This document shows, piece after piece, positions 49,426 through 60,490 of a stretch of DNA of 64,000 nucleotides (its first letter is position 1; each line of letters starts with the position of its first letter). The position numbers and the translations under genes were made by a program. This stretch comes from Quillaja saponaria (taxonomy: Eukaryota; Streptophyta; Magnoliopsida; Fabales; Quillajaceae). The notes below the pieces were generated by a model. The model searched no databases. It worked only from the letters and a program-made list of their open reading frames with translations, and had not been told where the DNA came from. Location of the stretch: contig CM055617.1 of the NCBI GenBank assembly GCA_029379385.1, forward strand, positions 13,425,532 through 13,489,531, in the 5' to 3' direction.

Positions 49426-50628
49426 ACTTGGTACCTACCCTGAGTGTGACTATAGCCATTATAGCCGTGTGTCATCTCTTTGAGCTTTTTTCTAGTCTAG
49501 GTGAAAACCCGATACCTTTGGTGATTTAGTATCCGATGGGTCCCGCTGAAAAGCTACTTATTGTCTTTCCTCGAGGTCGATTTATTTTTGCCTAAACCTT
49601 TATAATTGCGAGGGGGGCATATTTGATATCACTCCTTCCAAGGTTTGTCATTATCTGAAGAGCTATGTATGGGCTCTTTTGAGCAGTTTATTATGATGGT
49701 GGGTGATGATCTCTTCTGTGTTAAAGGCGATAAGCTCATTATGATTTAGTGACTTTGTGCACAAAGATTTTCCTAAAGTAAATTTATAATTGTGGCTAAA
49801 AAATAGAATTCAACAAGAAACTTTTTAAATCCGTATATCTTGCTAGAGATAATAATCAATAATATTTTAAACATAACTTACACCTATGTCACATGCAATA
49901 ATATTATTAGATTGGTACAATCGTATATTATCAGTTCTCGTTCTTTTGAGAATACTCTTTGATTTTTGTTCTCCAACCACATGCTTTGTTAATGAAGATA
50001 ATCATTAATATGTTAGAAATTTGGTGTGAGAATTATTAGTGTTAATGTAGGATTTTTCTGACTCCGAGATCTACTCAGGTGGTCTATTCATAAGGCTACA
50101 AGGTTATCCACAATTCTTCTCGAGATCTCTTTGGTCTGCTTCTGTGCTCATTTGTCAGGTTGCAGGGGTCCTCAGGTGCTCTATGGTAGACCTGAAACAT
50201 ATAAGAGGTAAAAGAGGTTGGGCATTACCTAAGGTCCCTCTTTGAAACTTAAGTTAGTGAAAGGAAGAGCTGTATAGGAGTTTTTAAGAAAGAGAGCTTA
50301 TTTGGGCTTAGGGGAGGGGTTCATATTTATAAGAAAATCTTTGGCTAATTGGGTCAACGGGGCCTAATAGGACTAGGTCAACAGGGCCTAATAGGACTGG
50401 GTCAATTCTTGTATTAACATCAGTTCCCTGAAAATGAGCTCAAGGAGGGAAGTGGATCGAGCTTAAGGGATTCGTCTTAGGATTCCAGGCTAGGACCTTG
50501 GCGTGCTGGATCAGGTATGTCTCTAATGCATCTTACATAATATAGGAGGGTAACGTTCCCTAGGGTGGTTGGCGGTATAAGAACCCTTTTTTTTCTGCTT
50601 CCCCTTCATTCACTTTTAACTTTAACTT

Positions 50629-51300
50629 TTGACTTTGGGATTTCGGGTGCCTTACTTTCTTCACGATTTTAGCAAGGACTCTAAGGAGTTTCAAAAGGAG
50701 GTTGAGTTCTCTCTATTTCCTGGCCTGAGCTTGGTTCGGTCTATTGAATGGAGTTTTTTAGGGCAGGCTGTGACGAGAATGGTATATCGCTTACTTGTGG
50801 TCAACTGGAGGAGGATCGAGCTTGAGATTCCTGATGGGCGGTGCCCTTCTAACACTCAGTCCTCTCTTGTGTTCTTTTATCAGGATCAATTTAAGGTTGA
50901 GCTTAGGTTTCCTAACCACCCATTTGTCATCTAGCCTTTGTACCGCATGTGGTGTCTACCCATATTAGATTGTCCCAATTGTAATTAAGTTTGTGACCCA
51001 GTATATGAGTTTATGTTGGAAGCATGACTTTCCCCCTTCTTTGATGATTTTTAAGGAGTTTTTTATGTTTAGGGCCTTGGCCGGGATGGATTTGTATCAT
51101 GGTTAGGAAGCCTCTGTTCTTTAGCTATCCCAACAACAATAAAGAGTGAAGGCTTCGGTTCTTCTTCATGAGGCACGAGATTCATAGCAATTTCAATCAT
51201 AGGTTGGGGAAAGCTTAATGTCAAGGTGAACCACCGACCTCCCTTAAATCCTTGTCAGAGTGAGTAAGTTAAGAAAATTTACACTGTGTAGCTTGCTGAG
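50629..51300 (+). pseudogene. Gypsy-type transposon protein (PF04195-like) remnant
   Basis: An open frame of 101 codons ends in SSLVFFYQDQFKVELRFPNH then PFVI and a stop. Past the stop it continues in phase as PLYRMWCLPILDCPNCN. The pattern 'F-x-x-x-x-F-x-x-x-L-R-F-P-x-H-P-F, then L-x-P-x-Q/N-x-x-P-N' is characteristic of the plant family named putative gypsy type transposon, found in large retroelement derivatives. Several stops follow. The family assignment is from memory of the motif and needs a profile search. Confidence 0.55.
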
Positions 51301-52373
51301 TCCCTGTGGCAATTTAATATGAAATATTATATGGACGATTCTCAATTTTGGAGTGTTGGGATCTCGTTACTAAGGATGGGTAAAGATCTGAAACTAATAA
51401 TTTTGTTTGTTTGTAGACGCTATGGCCTTCCTTAAGCTCATTTATTTTTGTGTAGATGAGCTAGTTGATCGACTTGCTCTAGATGTTGAGGATGTAACTG
51501 ACTGAGCTCAGTGCACTAATTATTGTTGGTTCACTAATTAAGGGTAAAGGTATTGTCATTCTTCCCAAAAAAGCTCCTAAGCCCAATGCATGATGAGGTC
51601 AGTGTCATGGCAGAAACTCACAGGCTAAGCCTGCAGAGGATTTGTATAGAGGACTTTCCCGAGGAAGGAGCAAGGATGGAGTTGCAAGTAGTATAGGTTG
51701 CATTAGACAGAGCCAAGAAGCTGTTCCATGAGGCTGACATTTGAGCTTAAATTGCCGAGTAGAGAATATCACGTCCGATAAAAGAGTTGTGGTTTTAGAG
51801 TTCGATATATGTGGTTTGAGAAAGGAGCTAGAGGCTGCTTCGGGGGATGTAGAATGTGCAAGATGTTGATCAACAGCTTGGATTAGGGTCAAGCAAATGT
51901 TAGTTTGTAGCTTAACCCCTATTCTGTAATTTTAACTTCAGAGAATATTTTCTTTAATTTGGTGTTTATTTCTTTTCTTTGTGCTCTTAAATATTTTATA
52001 TGACTTGCTTTTTGGTATGTTTAGTCTTGCCTATTGTGGATGTGTACCTTTCACGGTCGGGCTCAAGATTTTTTGGACTTGCATTTCTTCGACCTGAGTG
52101 AAGGTTATGCTTGGATAGGGTTTATGTGTCTTAGGGTCTACTTGTATCTCAACTTTCTTAAGAGTTCCATGCATGTGCTCGGGGATGTACTCAGATAGGT
52201 TTATTGTATGTTCTGAGTCATATGCACTCAGATTTGTGTTTAAATTGGTACTTTCACCTTGAGTATTGTCTCCAGTGGACTTATATATGCGAGGAGAGTA
52301 GGCCAGTGAGCTTGGTACTACTCAGGATTTTAGCTAAGAGATAGAGTTGATATGGGTCCGACTTGAGAGGTAG

Positions 52374-52417
52374 AGCTAAGCCCTTTGGGCTAAGCCCTTT
52401 GGGCTAAGCCCCTTTAT
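52374..52417 (+). repeat. 14-bp unit repeated three times
   Basis: GCTAAGCCCTTTGG repeats in tandem, with the third copy ending in CCCC. Diverged AGCTCTTGGTTCT-type repeats follow over the next 200 bp. Confidence 0.7.
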
Positions 52418-53639
52418 ATAACGATAACTAAGCTCTTTCTTAATGGGCAACCTCTTAGCTCTAAGTGCTGTTTTGACATAAGGCTGAGCTCTTGGTTCTC
52501 ACCTTTTTCTTCACGAAAGAGCTATTAGTTCTGGCCCTTTCTTGTGTGAAGGTGAGCTCTTGGTTCTAAACTTTTTTTTTCGCAAGCGAGCTCTGTGCTT
52601 GGAGTATCCCTATAATTTTTCATTACCATGCCAATTTGTGTGACATGGGAGACCTGGCTTGAGGTCATGTTCCTGAAGATGAAGTTCTTAGGAGTTTTGC
52701 GTCACTTGATGTGAGCTATCTACCAGGTTAGACTTTTTGTCTTGCTCGAAATTAGTCTTGTTTCTCTTTAATCCTAGCCTTTGTTTAGGCACAGTCTAAT
52801 AGGTTGGTCTGTCATTGGCCTAGACCTAGGTCACAAGTTAGCCTTTGCTACTCTGACATGGCGAAATGATTTTGGGAGTGGTCTAAAAAAGTTGATTTAC
52901 CTCTCGATAATGCCATCTTTTTTGGTTTTACCCCGTCGTCAAGGTTTTAACCTTTAGAGTCCAATAATGAGAGACACATCCTAGCTTTTGTAATCCCTGA
53001 GGACTGACCTGTAGTAGTTCAGGCCATAGAACAGTGCCCCTACTAACCTCGCTTACCATTCTAAGGGGTACCAGGTAGGGTAGGGATAACTCTTGGGTAG
53101 GCCTTCTTAGCTTTCATACCCAGACTATCATGCGAGCTTCCTTATGTGGGTTTCCACTAGGTGGGGCCTAGATGACTCTCGGACAAGCCTCCTTGGTATT
53201 GATACTCATATGTTATATGGGCTTCCTTACATAGGTTTTCATTTAAGGATATTTTCCTGAGTCTAAGGCTAAGCTCTGCGCTCCACAAGGTAGGTCATTT
53301 AAAGAGGTCTTCAAGTCATTACACTGTGCTCAAGCTGGAAAGCTATATGAAGTCGAGAAATCCAAATTATATAGATTTTCCATGGATAGCGCTAATGTTA
53401 ATGTCAAAGTTGTCCGACTTCGAGTTCTGATTAGGTGGTTTTTTCGTAAGGCTATAAGGGTAGTCCTACAAGCTCAAGGGTGGTCCTTGGGTTATCCATA
53501 GTTATTCTTGGGACCTCCTTTGGTTGGGAGGTTTGCTCCTGTGCTCCTTTGATAATTACAGGTGTCCTCGGGTGCTCTTTCAAAGACTTGAAACATACAA
53601 GAGGAAAGGGAGGTCGGAATTGCAAGTGACCAAGAAAAT

Positions 53640-54641
53640 CGTAGCTCAACGAGGTCTACATCTCAGCCCTTATTATTTTTGGAACATAGCATATCAAATT
53701 GATGCAAGAAATTGGTTTAAACTGTGCTGGAATCATTGAATTGGCTAGAGAATTATGTGCCAACCTTATGGAGCACAATGACAATAAGGTCATGATTAGA
53801 GAGAAGATAGTACCATTTAGAAGCACTGACGATCAATGCTTACTATGGAATCCCTGACATTCTGGAGATCAATGAGTATGTGACCTATGCGAGTAGAATA
53901 GTGGACTGTGATAAGGTGATAAATGTCTTGTGATATCTAGGCTCCACTTAGAAACTCACTAATGGAGAACCAATGCACTTTAAGGCTAGTCAATTGTTGG
54001 CCACTGCTAAGGTGTGGTATTACGTTGTGCTTGCCAATGTACTTCTTAGTGGTCATGTAAGCGATGTGACCAAGGAGCAAGCAATCCTGGTTTATACCAT
54101 AGTACTACTCGCAATCCTGGTTTATACCATAGTACGACTCGCAATCTTGGTTTATACCATAGTACGAGGTATGTCCATTGATATTGGCTGTGTTATATGT
54201 AGTGCTATGTTGTAGGTTACAAATAGTGGGTACTTGAGAATATAGTTCCCCTTCCTTATCACTGAACTATGCCAAAAGGCTGGTGTGATTTGGGAGGATA
54301 TTGAACCATTGGCTATATAGAAATGGCCAATTGATGATAAGATGATGAACAAATTTCTGAGCCACAACTTTAAAGTAAGAGAAAGTGATCCAGCAGCTCC
54401 AGCTTAACCCGTTCCAATTGGTGTGCAACTACAAACATTAGCTCAGCGACTCTCACGATTGGAGATGCAATGTGCTGAGCATTGGAAACATAACCATGCT
54501 ATTAACCATCAAAATAACAAGTTGCTGAGGATGATGTTGCAGCGAGGAGGATGGGATCCTTCCACATTTCCTCCATGTCCTGAGCCTCTAGTCCCATTCC
54601 TCCATCCCGAAGAGGACATTGACATAAATTTCAATGAATGA
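53640..54641 (+). pseudogene. Gag-like 'putative plant transposon protein' remnant
   Basis: In order: REKIVPFRSTTINAYYGIPD-like text with EINEYVTYASRIVDCDKVIN (about 53,800-53,930), a stop, GSTWKLTNGEPMHFKASQLL, ATAKVWYYVVLANVLLSGHV, SDVTKEQAILVYTIV, GMSIDIGCVICSAML, then FPFLITELCQKAGVIWEDIE after one shift, and a C-terminal LSRLEMQCAEHWKHNHAINH tail. This is the domain seen at the start of many plant non-autonomous and gypsy elements (PF20167-like), ending in the usual acidic tail. A few stops and a shift indicate decay. An in-frame 30-bp triplication interrupts the conserved helix. Confidence 0.75.
54081..54170 (+). repeat. In-frame 30-bp triplication
   Basis: Units 54,081-54,110, 54,111-54,140 and 54,141-54,170 each encode AILVYTIV plus LL, RL or RG. 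They differ at one to three positions. Relatives of this domain have one copy of the segment before GMSIDIG. Confidence 0.92.
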
Positions 54642-56021
54642 GAGGAGTTTCTTTACCTTTTGTTTTTCCTTTTATTTTTCTTGTTTTTCTTCATTTCTTA
54701 AACATTGGGACACTATTTAGTTTAGGTTTGGAGGGTAACTTTCAGTTTTATATTTCTCTATTTGTATGATTAGTTAACCCCATTTATGTGTAATTATTTA
54801 GATACGATATTTAGGATATAATGTGTTTCTCTTTCCCGTATTGTTTTAAGTATATTGCAAGTTATTTGTTAATGATACTCTATTATTTCCCTATTCCCAT
54901 GATAGAATTTTATTTATGCAATGATTTTTATTTTTGATACCATGCAAGAATTTTTATTTTATTTTTTAATTTGTTATAATTAAGGCATATACACTTCATG
55001 CATATGTATCTACACAAGGCTATTGTCACCTACCATTGTTGATTTTAATAATCTTTTCTTTATAAACCTTAGACTTTTTTTGAACTCTTTAATTGCTAAG
55101 AATTCCTCTTGAAGGGAAATCCTAGACAAAACTTAGTTAAGAACAAGATTTAGGTCATCTTTGGACAGATAAAACCATTGTATATCCACCCTTGATTTTA
55201 TATTTCCCTAGTTACCCACTTTTGAGCCTAATGCATATTCTTTCTAGGACATGCATATGTTAAGCAATCCTTTATTTGTATGATCCATTTGCATCTTATT
55301 ACATTGAGCACATTCAATATGCAGTAAAATTGAGCTTTAAAGAGAGAATGAGCTTGAAGTATGTCTTGAGTGTGAATGCAACTCAAGGAAGAAAAGAAAG
55401 AAGAAGAAGAAAAAAAATCTCATATTTGATAAAAATTAAGTTTGGAGGAAATATGTGAAAATTCCTAAACGATTTATCTACAAACCAAAGGTTTAGTAGA
55501 AAAATAAAAGAAAGATCAAAAAGGAAAAAGTGGAGAACATATATGCCTATGCAACTTAATATATATGTTGAAATAGTTGAAACCCGAGTGAGTGGGAGTT
55601 TACATTTTATCAAAAAGAAGGTGAAACAAAAGGTTAAGCTCATACAAAGAAATTGTGTTTAAGGTAATTTAGCCTAAAAAATCTATTTTATCAAACCTTT
55701 ATCCTAACCGTACATTGCAAGCTGAATAAAAGACTTATTGATTTTTGACTAAGTATTAGCCTACAATAGTAAAGAGAGGAATGAAAGGCGAAGTTTTAGG
55801 AGTTATGACTTTTGAAGCCATCTAACTTTAGTGACAATGCCTTGTACACACACACATGAGGTTGGCCCGAACATGATAAATTCGAAATTATACTTGTGTT
55901 TTGTCTTGAGTCAAGTCTTATACTAAGCTTTTAGGGGAATAATCAGTTCATCGTTTGTTGGTTAATTGTGAATCTTGTTTGATTGTTTTCTTTCATTTTG
56001 CTCGGGACTAGCAAAATACTA
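54642..56021 (+). other. Untranslated region of the same LTR element
   Basis: No coding domain. It lies between the gag-like remnant and the polypurine tract in the same orientation, so it is best read as internal noncoding element sequence. Confidence 0.5.
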
Positions 56022-56033
56022 AGTTTGGGGGTA
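56022..56033 (+). other. Polypurine tract before the 3' LTR
   Basis: AAGTTTGGGGGTA directly precedes an LTR start (TGATAAC). The preceding GGGACTAGCAAAATACT matches the usual context of this element class in plants. Confidence 0.7.
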
Positions 56034-57537
56034 TGATAACTTTGTAAAATAGAGTTATTTCACTATGCTTTTAATTCATATTTTACGCAAAATCCTAGGG
56101 TTTTGAGTTAGAATACTAGTCAAATATAGTGTTTTAATTGTTTTAGATTATTACGAGTTTTGTAGAGTTTTTACTATAATTAGAGTAGTTTTATGAATTT
56201 TGGTATTTAATTTATTTTAGTTGTCTTTGTAGTGTCCTAGTTAAGGTGAAAGAAGGAAAGGATCTCAAGCCGCACCGTAACATTGGAGAACATGAAGCTA
56301 CGATGCCACAAAATGAAGAAATTAATGAAAAGTTAGAAAGACCTTCATTGCGACGCAGATAAAATGTAGTCACAGCATTGATAAAAAGACACTTAAAGAC
56401 TTGAGCTGCGATGCGACGATCTTAAACTGCCCAAAAAAATCACAGAGAGAGTTGAGTCGCAACACCTAGATGTTAAAGCCGCAGCGCCAAATCTAAAGAC
56501 AACTTTCGTAATCCATGTAAAGGATTGGTGCAACAGCACCTTATTATGTGAGGCCGCGGTAGGATAAAATGGAGTCCTAATAGGATTGAGCAGAACCTTC
56601 AGCACTGCAGTGCCATATACATACACGTCGCGGCACCTGTCTGTGTTTTGATGACTCTTAGTTTAATTAAATTAGGATAAAAAGGTCTATTAATAAATGT
56701 GGAGGCTGAAATTTTAGAGATATACTAAAGCGTGTGATAGAGAGTGCTAAGGAGCTAAAGGAGACTCGAAGCCATGGCAACTTATAGCTTCTACTCCCTT
56801 CTTCTTATTTTCTATTTACTTGTAATGGTTATGTCTTTAGTTTTTATGTTTTTAGTAGTTGGTATGGAGTAGTTGTATTCTAGGGATAATGATTGAACTC
56901 ATATGTAGCTGATGTGGCTTTCGTTTTAATTCAATGCATGTTTTAGTTTTAATATTTGTATTACTTTATTCTTAATGCTTCTAACTGGTTGATCACCAAT
57001 TAGATTGATTAGAAATTCTAGAACTGACTTGGAAGATTCAGTTTTTGGAGTAGCCTTAGGCAATATAACTTATGTTTAGATTGTTTATATGATGTGAATA
57101 ATCTAATTTGTTTAAGAGATAGGAATGTACTCTTTTATCAAAAGTAACTAGAAGATTGTTCTTAAAGAGTTTTTCTTATAATAATTCTCATAGGAATATA
57201 GGGAAATAGACTAAAGGAAATATATATTTAATAGATATAGGAATATGCTAACAATTGATTAAGAAATCTCGGTTAATATTAAACTATTACATAAACTGAA
57301 TTGAACTAAGTTAATTTGGGGTAGTGTGAGAGATTTCGTGAACCTAGGCTTAGTTTAAATATTTTTATAAATTGCTTAAAAATCTCTACATTTATATTGG
57401 CTTTATTAGAGTTAGGTTGCATCATATTGGTATTTAACATTAGAAAGTAACTTATTCCTTATGGGAACAATCTTTATTTATCACTGTACTACTTGGGGAT
57501 GATACGTGTGCTTGCATTTGTTAAATCCGTACCAGCA
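56034..57537 (+). repeat. 3' LTR, about 1.5 kb
   Basis: Starts TGATAACTTTG after the polypurine tract and ends near GATACGTGTGCTTGCATTTG, AAATCCGTACCAGCA, a plant LTR ending (TG...CA). Includes a segment of GCAACGCAG/GCGACGCAG-like words at about 56,260-56,640. No 5' LTR partner lies in the window, so the 5' half of the element is lost or replaced. The exact end is 57,534 or 57,537. Confidence 0.7.
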
Positions 57538-57540
57538 AGC

Positions 57541-58704
57541 AGATCAAGAAATTTTGAATGTAAGTCATATTTTGAATCTAAATTAGATCTTGAGAATTAC
57601 TAATTATAGGAGGAGGAAGACATGAAATAAAGGGAGGAATGAGAAAATGGATTTAATCTCACAAATTGGTAGAGAAATTGAAAGGAACGATGAAGAAGCC
57701 AGGAGATCCTTTAAAGTTGATTTGAAAAGATAAGAGCCTTTGTTGGTCTTCCTTAATCTTTCTATTACTACTGGTTTCTTTTCTTTTTTCTTTTTCTTTT
57801 TCTTTTTAACAATTGATCTTTATTTTGGGATTTTAGAATTCTGCATTACAACATTTCTAATTTGGAGATATTGAATTTTGATTGTTTTTCATGATTGAGT
57901 ATTGATTTATTGAAAGCCGGAACACTAAATTATTAGTAACTCCGCTTATTTCTTTGTTTGATTGTTCATCTTTCAAAAATAATTTCAATGCATGTATGTT
58001 GGTGTGTTTATTTGATTCTTCACATTTTTCCTTTTACAATTTGGACTTTTTTTCTCTATGTCCATCACTGCTGCTACTTGAATTCCTTTTTTAATTTGGA
58101 CTTTTCTTCTTTATGTCTTACCAAATCAAGAAATTTTGAATGTAAATCAAATTTTGAATCTAAATTAGACTTTCACAATTACCAATTACGGGATGAGGAA
58201 GACAAGGAATAAAGGCAGGAAGGAGAAAAAGGGTTTAATCTCACAAATTGGTAGAGAAATCAAAGTGAAGGATTAAGGAGCCAGGAGATCCTCTGATAGT
58301 GATTTGAAGGGAAAAAAGCCTTTGTTGGTCTTCCTCAATCTCTCTACTACTACTATTTTTTTTTCTTTATAAATTAATCTTTATTTTGGAATTTCTAAAT
58401 TCGAGATTGAGGTATTTCTAATTTGGAGATGTTGAATTTTGATTTTTTTTAATGATTGGAATATTGATTTATTAGAGGTTGGTATACTAAATTATTAGTA
58501 ACTCTAACTATTTCCTTGTTTGATTGTTCATCTTTCTTAAGTAATTTCAATGCATTTATATCAGTGTGTTTGTTTAATTCTTCACATTGTTCCTTTTTTA
58601 ATTTAGAATTTTTTTTCTTTATGCCCATCAATGTTGCTACTGAGTTCCTTTTTCAATTTGGACTTTTCTTCTTTATGTCCATTATCACTATTGATGAGTT
58701 TGCT
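57541..58704 (+). repeat. Tandem duplication, period 582 bp
   Basis: 57,541-58,122 and 58,123-58,704 align over their length: ATCAAGAAATTTTGAATGTA, TTTAATCTCACAAATTGGTA, AGCCAGGAGATCC and GCCTTTGTTGGTCTTCCT recur at constant offset. Each copy ends with smaller internal repeats of TTTGGACTTTTCTTCTTTATG. No coding frame is conserved between copies. It begins directly after the LTR. Confidence 0.88.
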
Positions 58705-60309
58705 CTGTTCTAACAGAAATTTATTGGATACCAATTTGTATCATGTGTATGCACTGACATAGGAGGATAATCATAGTTACATACATATACTATTGAATAT
58801 CGATAAGAAAAGAGTGTTTTGTGCCATTGTCATAGGATAAGGAAAAGTTTCAAGCTGTATCGTGCGACATGACACGACTTTTTGTTCCTTAATCCTCATG
58901 TTAGTGATCCTCAACTGATTATGACCTATTACTTTTAGGTAATGGATTGGTCCCTTTCTCATACTATAATTCTCTTATTGATTTTTCTTAACTATTGTAA
59001 TTTCTAATTTCTAACAATTCAAAGTATTTGTATATCTACACAATTGTTTTTCCAACATAATATATATCACATATTTTTCAGTTTTAGTTGATACTTACAA
59101 GTTTACAAAATTAGTACATTTCTTACAAGAAATTCTTATATTCAAAAATGTATATTTGATATAAAAATTTATATATTTTCCAAATGTCAAATGACTCATG
59201 ATAATTATTGTTTGTTGCACAAAATGAAGATACAAAAGCTATGTAAAAGAACAAACTAACATTACATTATTTTAACTAATTTTTTATAGAAAAGAAATCA
59301 GTTAAAAGTAATTAAATAATAAATATTAAGGCAGATCAATATGTTCTACTTCCTCATCTTACTCTTTTTAGCACCATGACCAGCCATTTAATTTAGCTTT
59401 ACTGTCTCTTGCTATATGGAATGTGTGTGGTAAAAATCTTTATATTTATTTCTAAAATGGGTTAGGGTTACTCGGTAGGTAGTGGGTATGGATTACCGGT
59501 CTGGGTATATATTGAAATGGGTCCAGTTGAAGCTAAAGATGAGTTAGGTTGGTGAAATGAGTTTGTCTGAGATGGTTCAGGTCTAGTCTGAGAGAGTTAA
59601 CAGGGGTCGAGACTTTGGACGGCACGTGGGGATGTGTATGTTATATGCGGGTGATAAACATCGGGGATCTTCAAAATCAGAGAATTCCACTCCTTTTCGT
59701 AAAGACAAATCATAAATTTGATGAAGTTTCCAGTGATGGCTATAGAGCATCGGTTGTTTGTGAGTTTTTATGGTGGTTATGGGTGTTTCCTGAGCTTCAA
59801 AACCACAGGGATAAATAAATCTTGAAATTCTGAAACTTTTGGTGGTGAGTTTCAAAATTTTCAGTGACTTATAGCGGCGGACGGTGGTTGGTGGTGGACA
59901 GTGGTGGATTTGTATTTTTTTTTTTTTTCGACAAGATAAGAGCCTGTGTTCATATACTAATTGATGCTACCAATTGATAAATAACAAAAAAGGACAATCG
60001 AAAGGCAACTGTTTAATAATTCAACAAAAGTTCTCTAACAAAGTAGAACTAGGGATCGTTATATAAATTCTCTAAAAACTCTTATGGCAACAATGTAACT
60101 GTAGACTTCTGATAAGACTAAGAAGCCAACTAAAACATTAATTAAAATAAATAATAAAAGGACATAACAAGCCTAAAGTTTAAATCAACATCTAGAATAA
60201 AATTTGGTAAAAGGTTTGATTGATGGTCCTCCATCAATTTAGATTAAATTAAACTTTATAGATTAGGTTTTGATTTAATTTAACAATATAATATATTGTG
60301 GATATCTTT
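58705..60309. other. AT-rich intergenic DNA
   Basis: No gene or domain seen. At about 59,460-59,930 there is GC-richer text with GGTGGTTGGTGGTGGA-like words, possibly an old element leader. Confidence 0.5.
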
Positions 60310-60490
60310 TTATCTGAGAAGGCTATAGTGATGCAAACTAGATATTTGACTCTAATGAATTAAAATCTACTAGTGGTTATGTGTTTACATTAGCAGAATG
60401 AGCAGACTCCTAGAAATCTATCAAGCAAAGTTACATAGCAAAATCAATCATAGAGGCAGAGTTTATTACCCTAGGCTAGTTCTGTAGCAT
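60310..60490 (+). pseudogene. Short Ty1/copia RNase H remnant
   Basis: Reads EGYSDANXIFDSNELKSTSG, YVFTLAE, stop, then KSIKQSYIAKSIIEAEFITL. This matches the copia pattern GYSDADW...KSTSGYVF..G..SWKS.KQ....ST.EAE. Interrupted by stops; no flanking LTR found. Confidence 0.7.

Larger units (their letters stand above)
48780..53620 (+). mobile_element. Remains of a non-autonomous LTR-type element
   Basis: A GC-richer block with a repeated segment at 50,041-50,240 and 53,396-53,620 (GTTAATGT, CTCAGGTG/CTCGGGTGCTCT, GGTTATCCA, GACCTGAAACATA/GACTTGAAACATA). Words such as CCTGAAAATGAGCTCAAGGAG (about 50,430) and CCCCTAAAAAATGAGTTTAAGGAG (about 48,817) repeat each other, so more than one copy is nested or rearranged. 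Between the repeats lies a decayed frame similar to the plant 'putative gypsy type transposon' family. No pol is seen. Boundaries are approximate. Confidence 0.5.

Noticed and set aside
55383..55643. 86-codon minus-strand hydrophobic frame
   Set aside because: Lies in untranslated LTR-element sequence. Hydrophobicity comes from T-rich codons.
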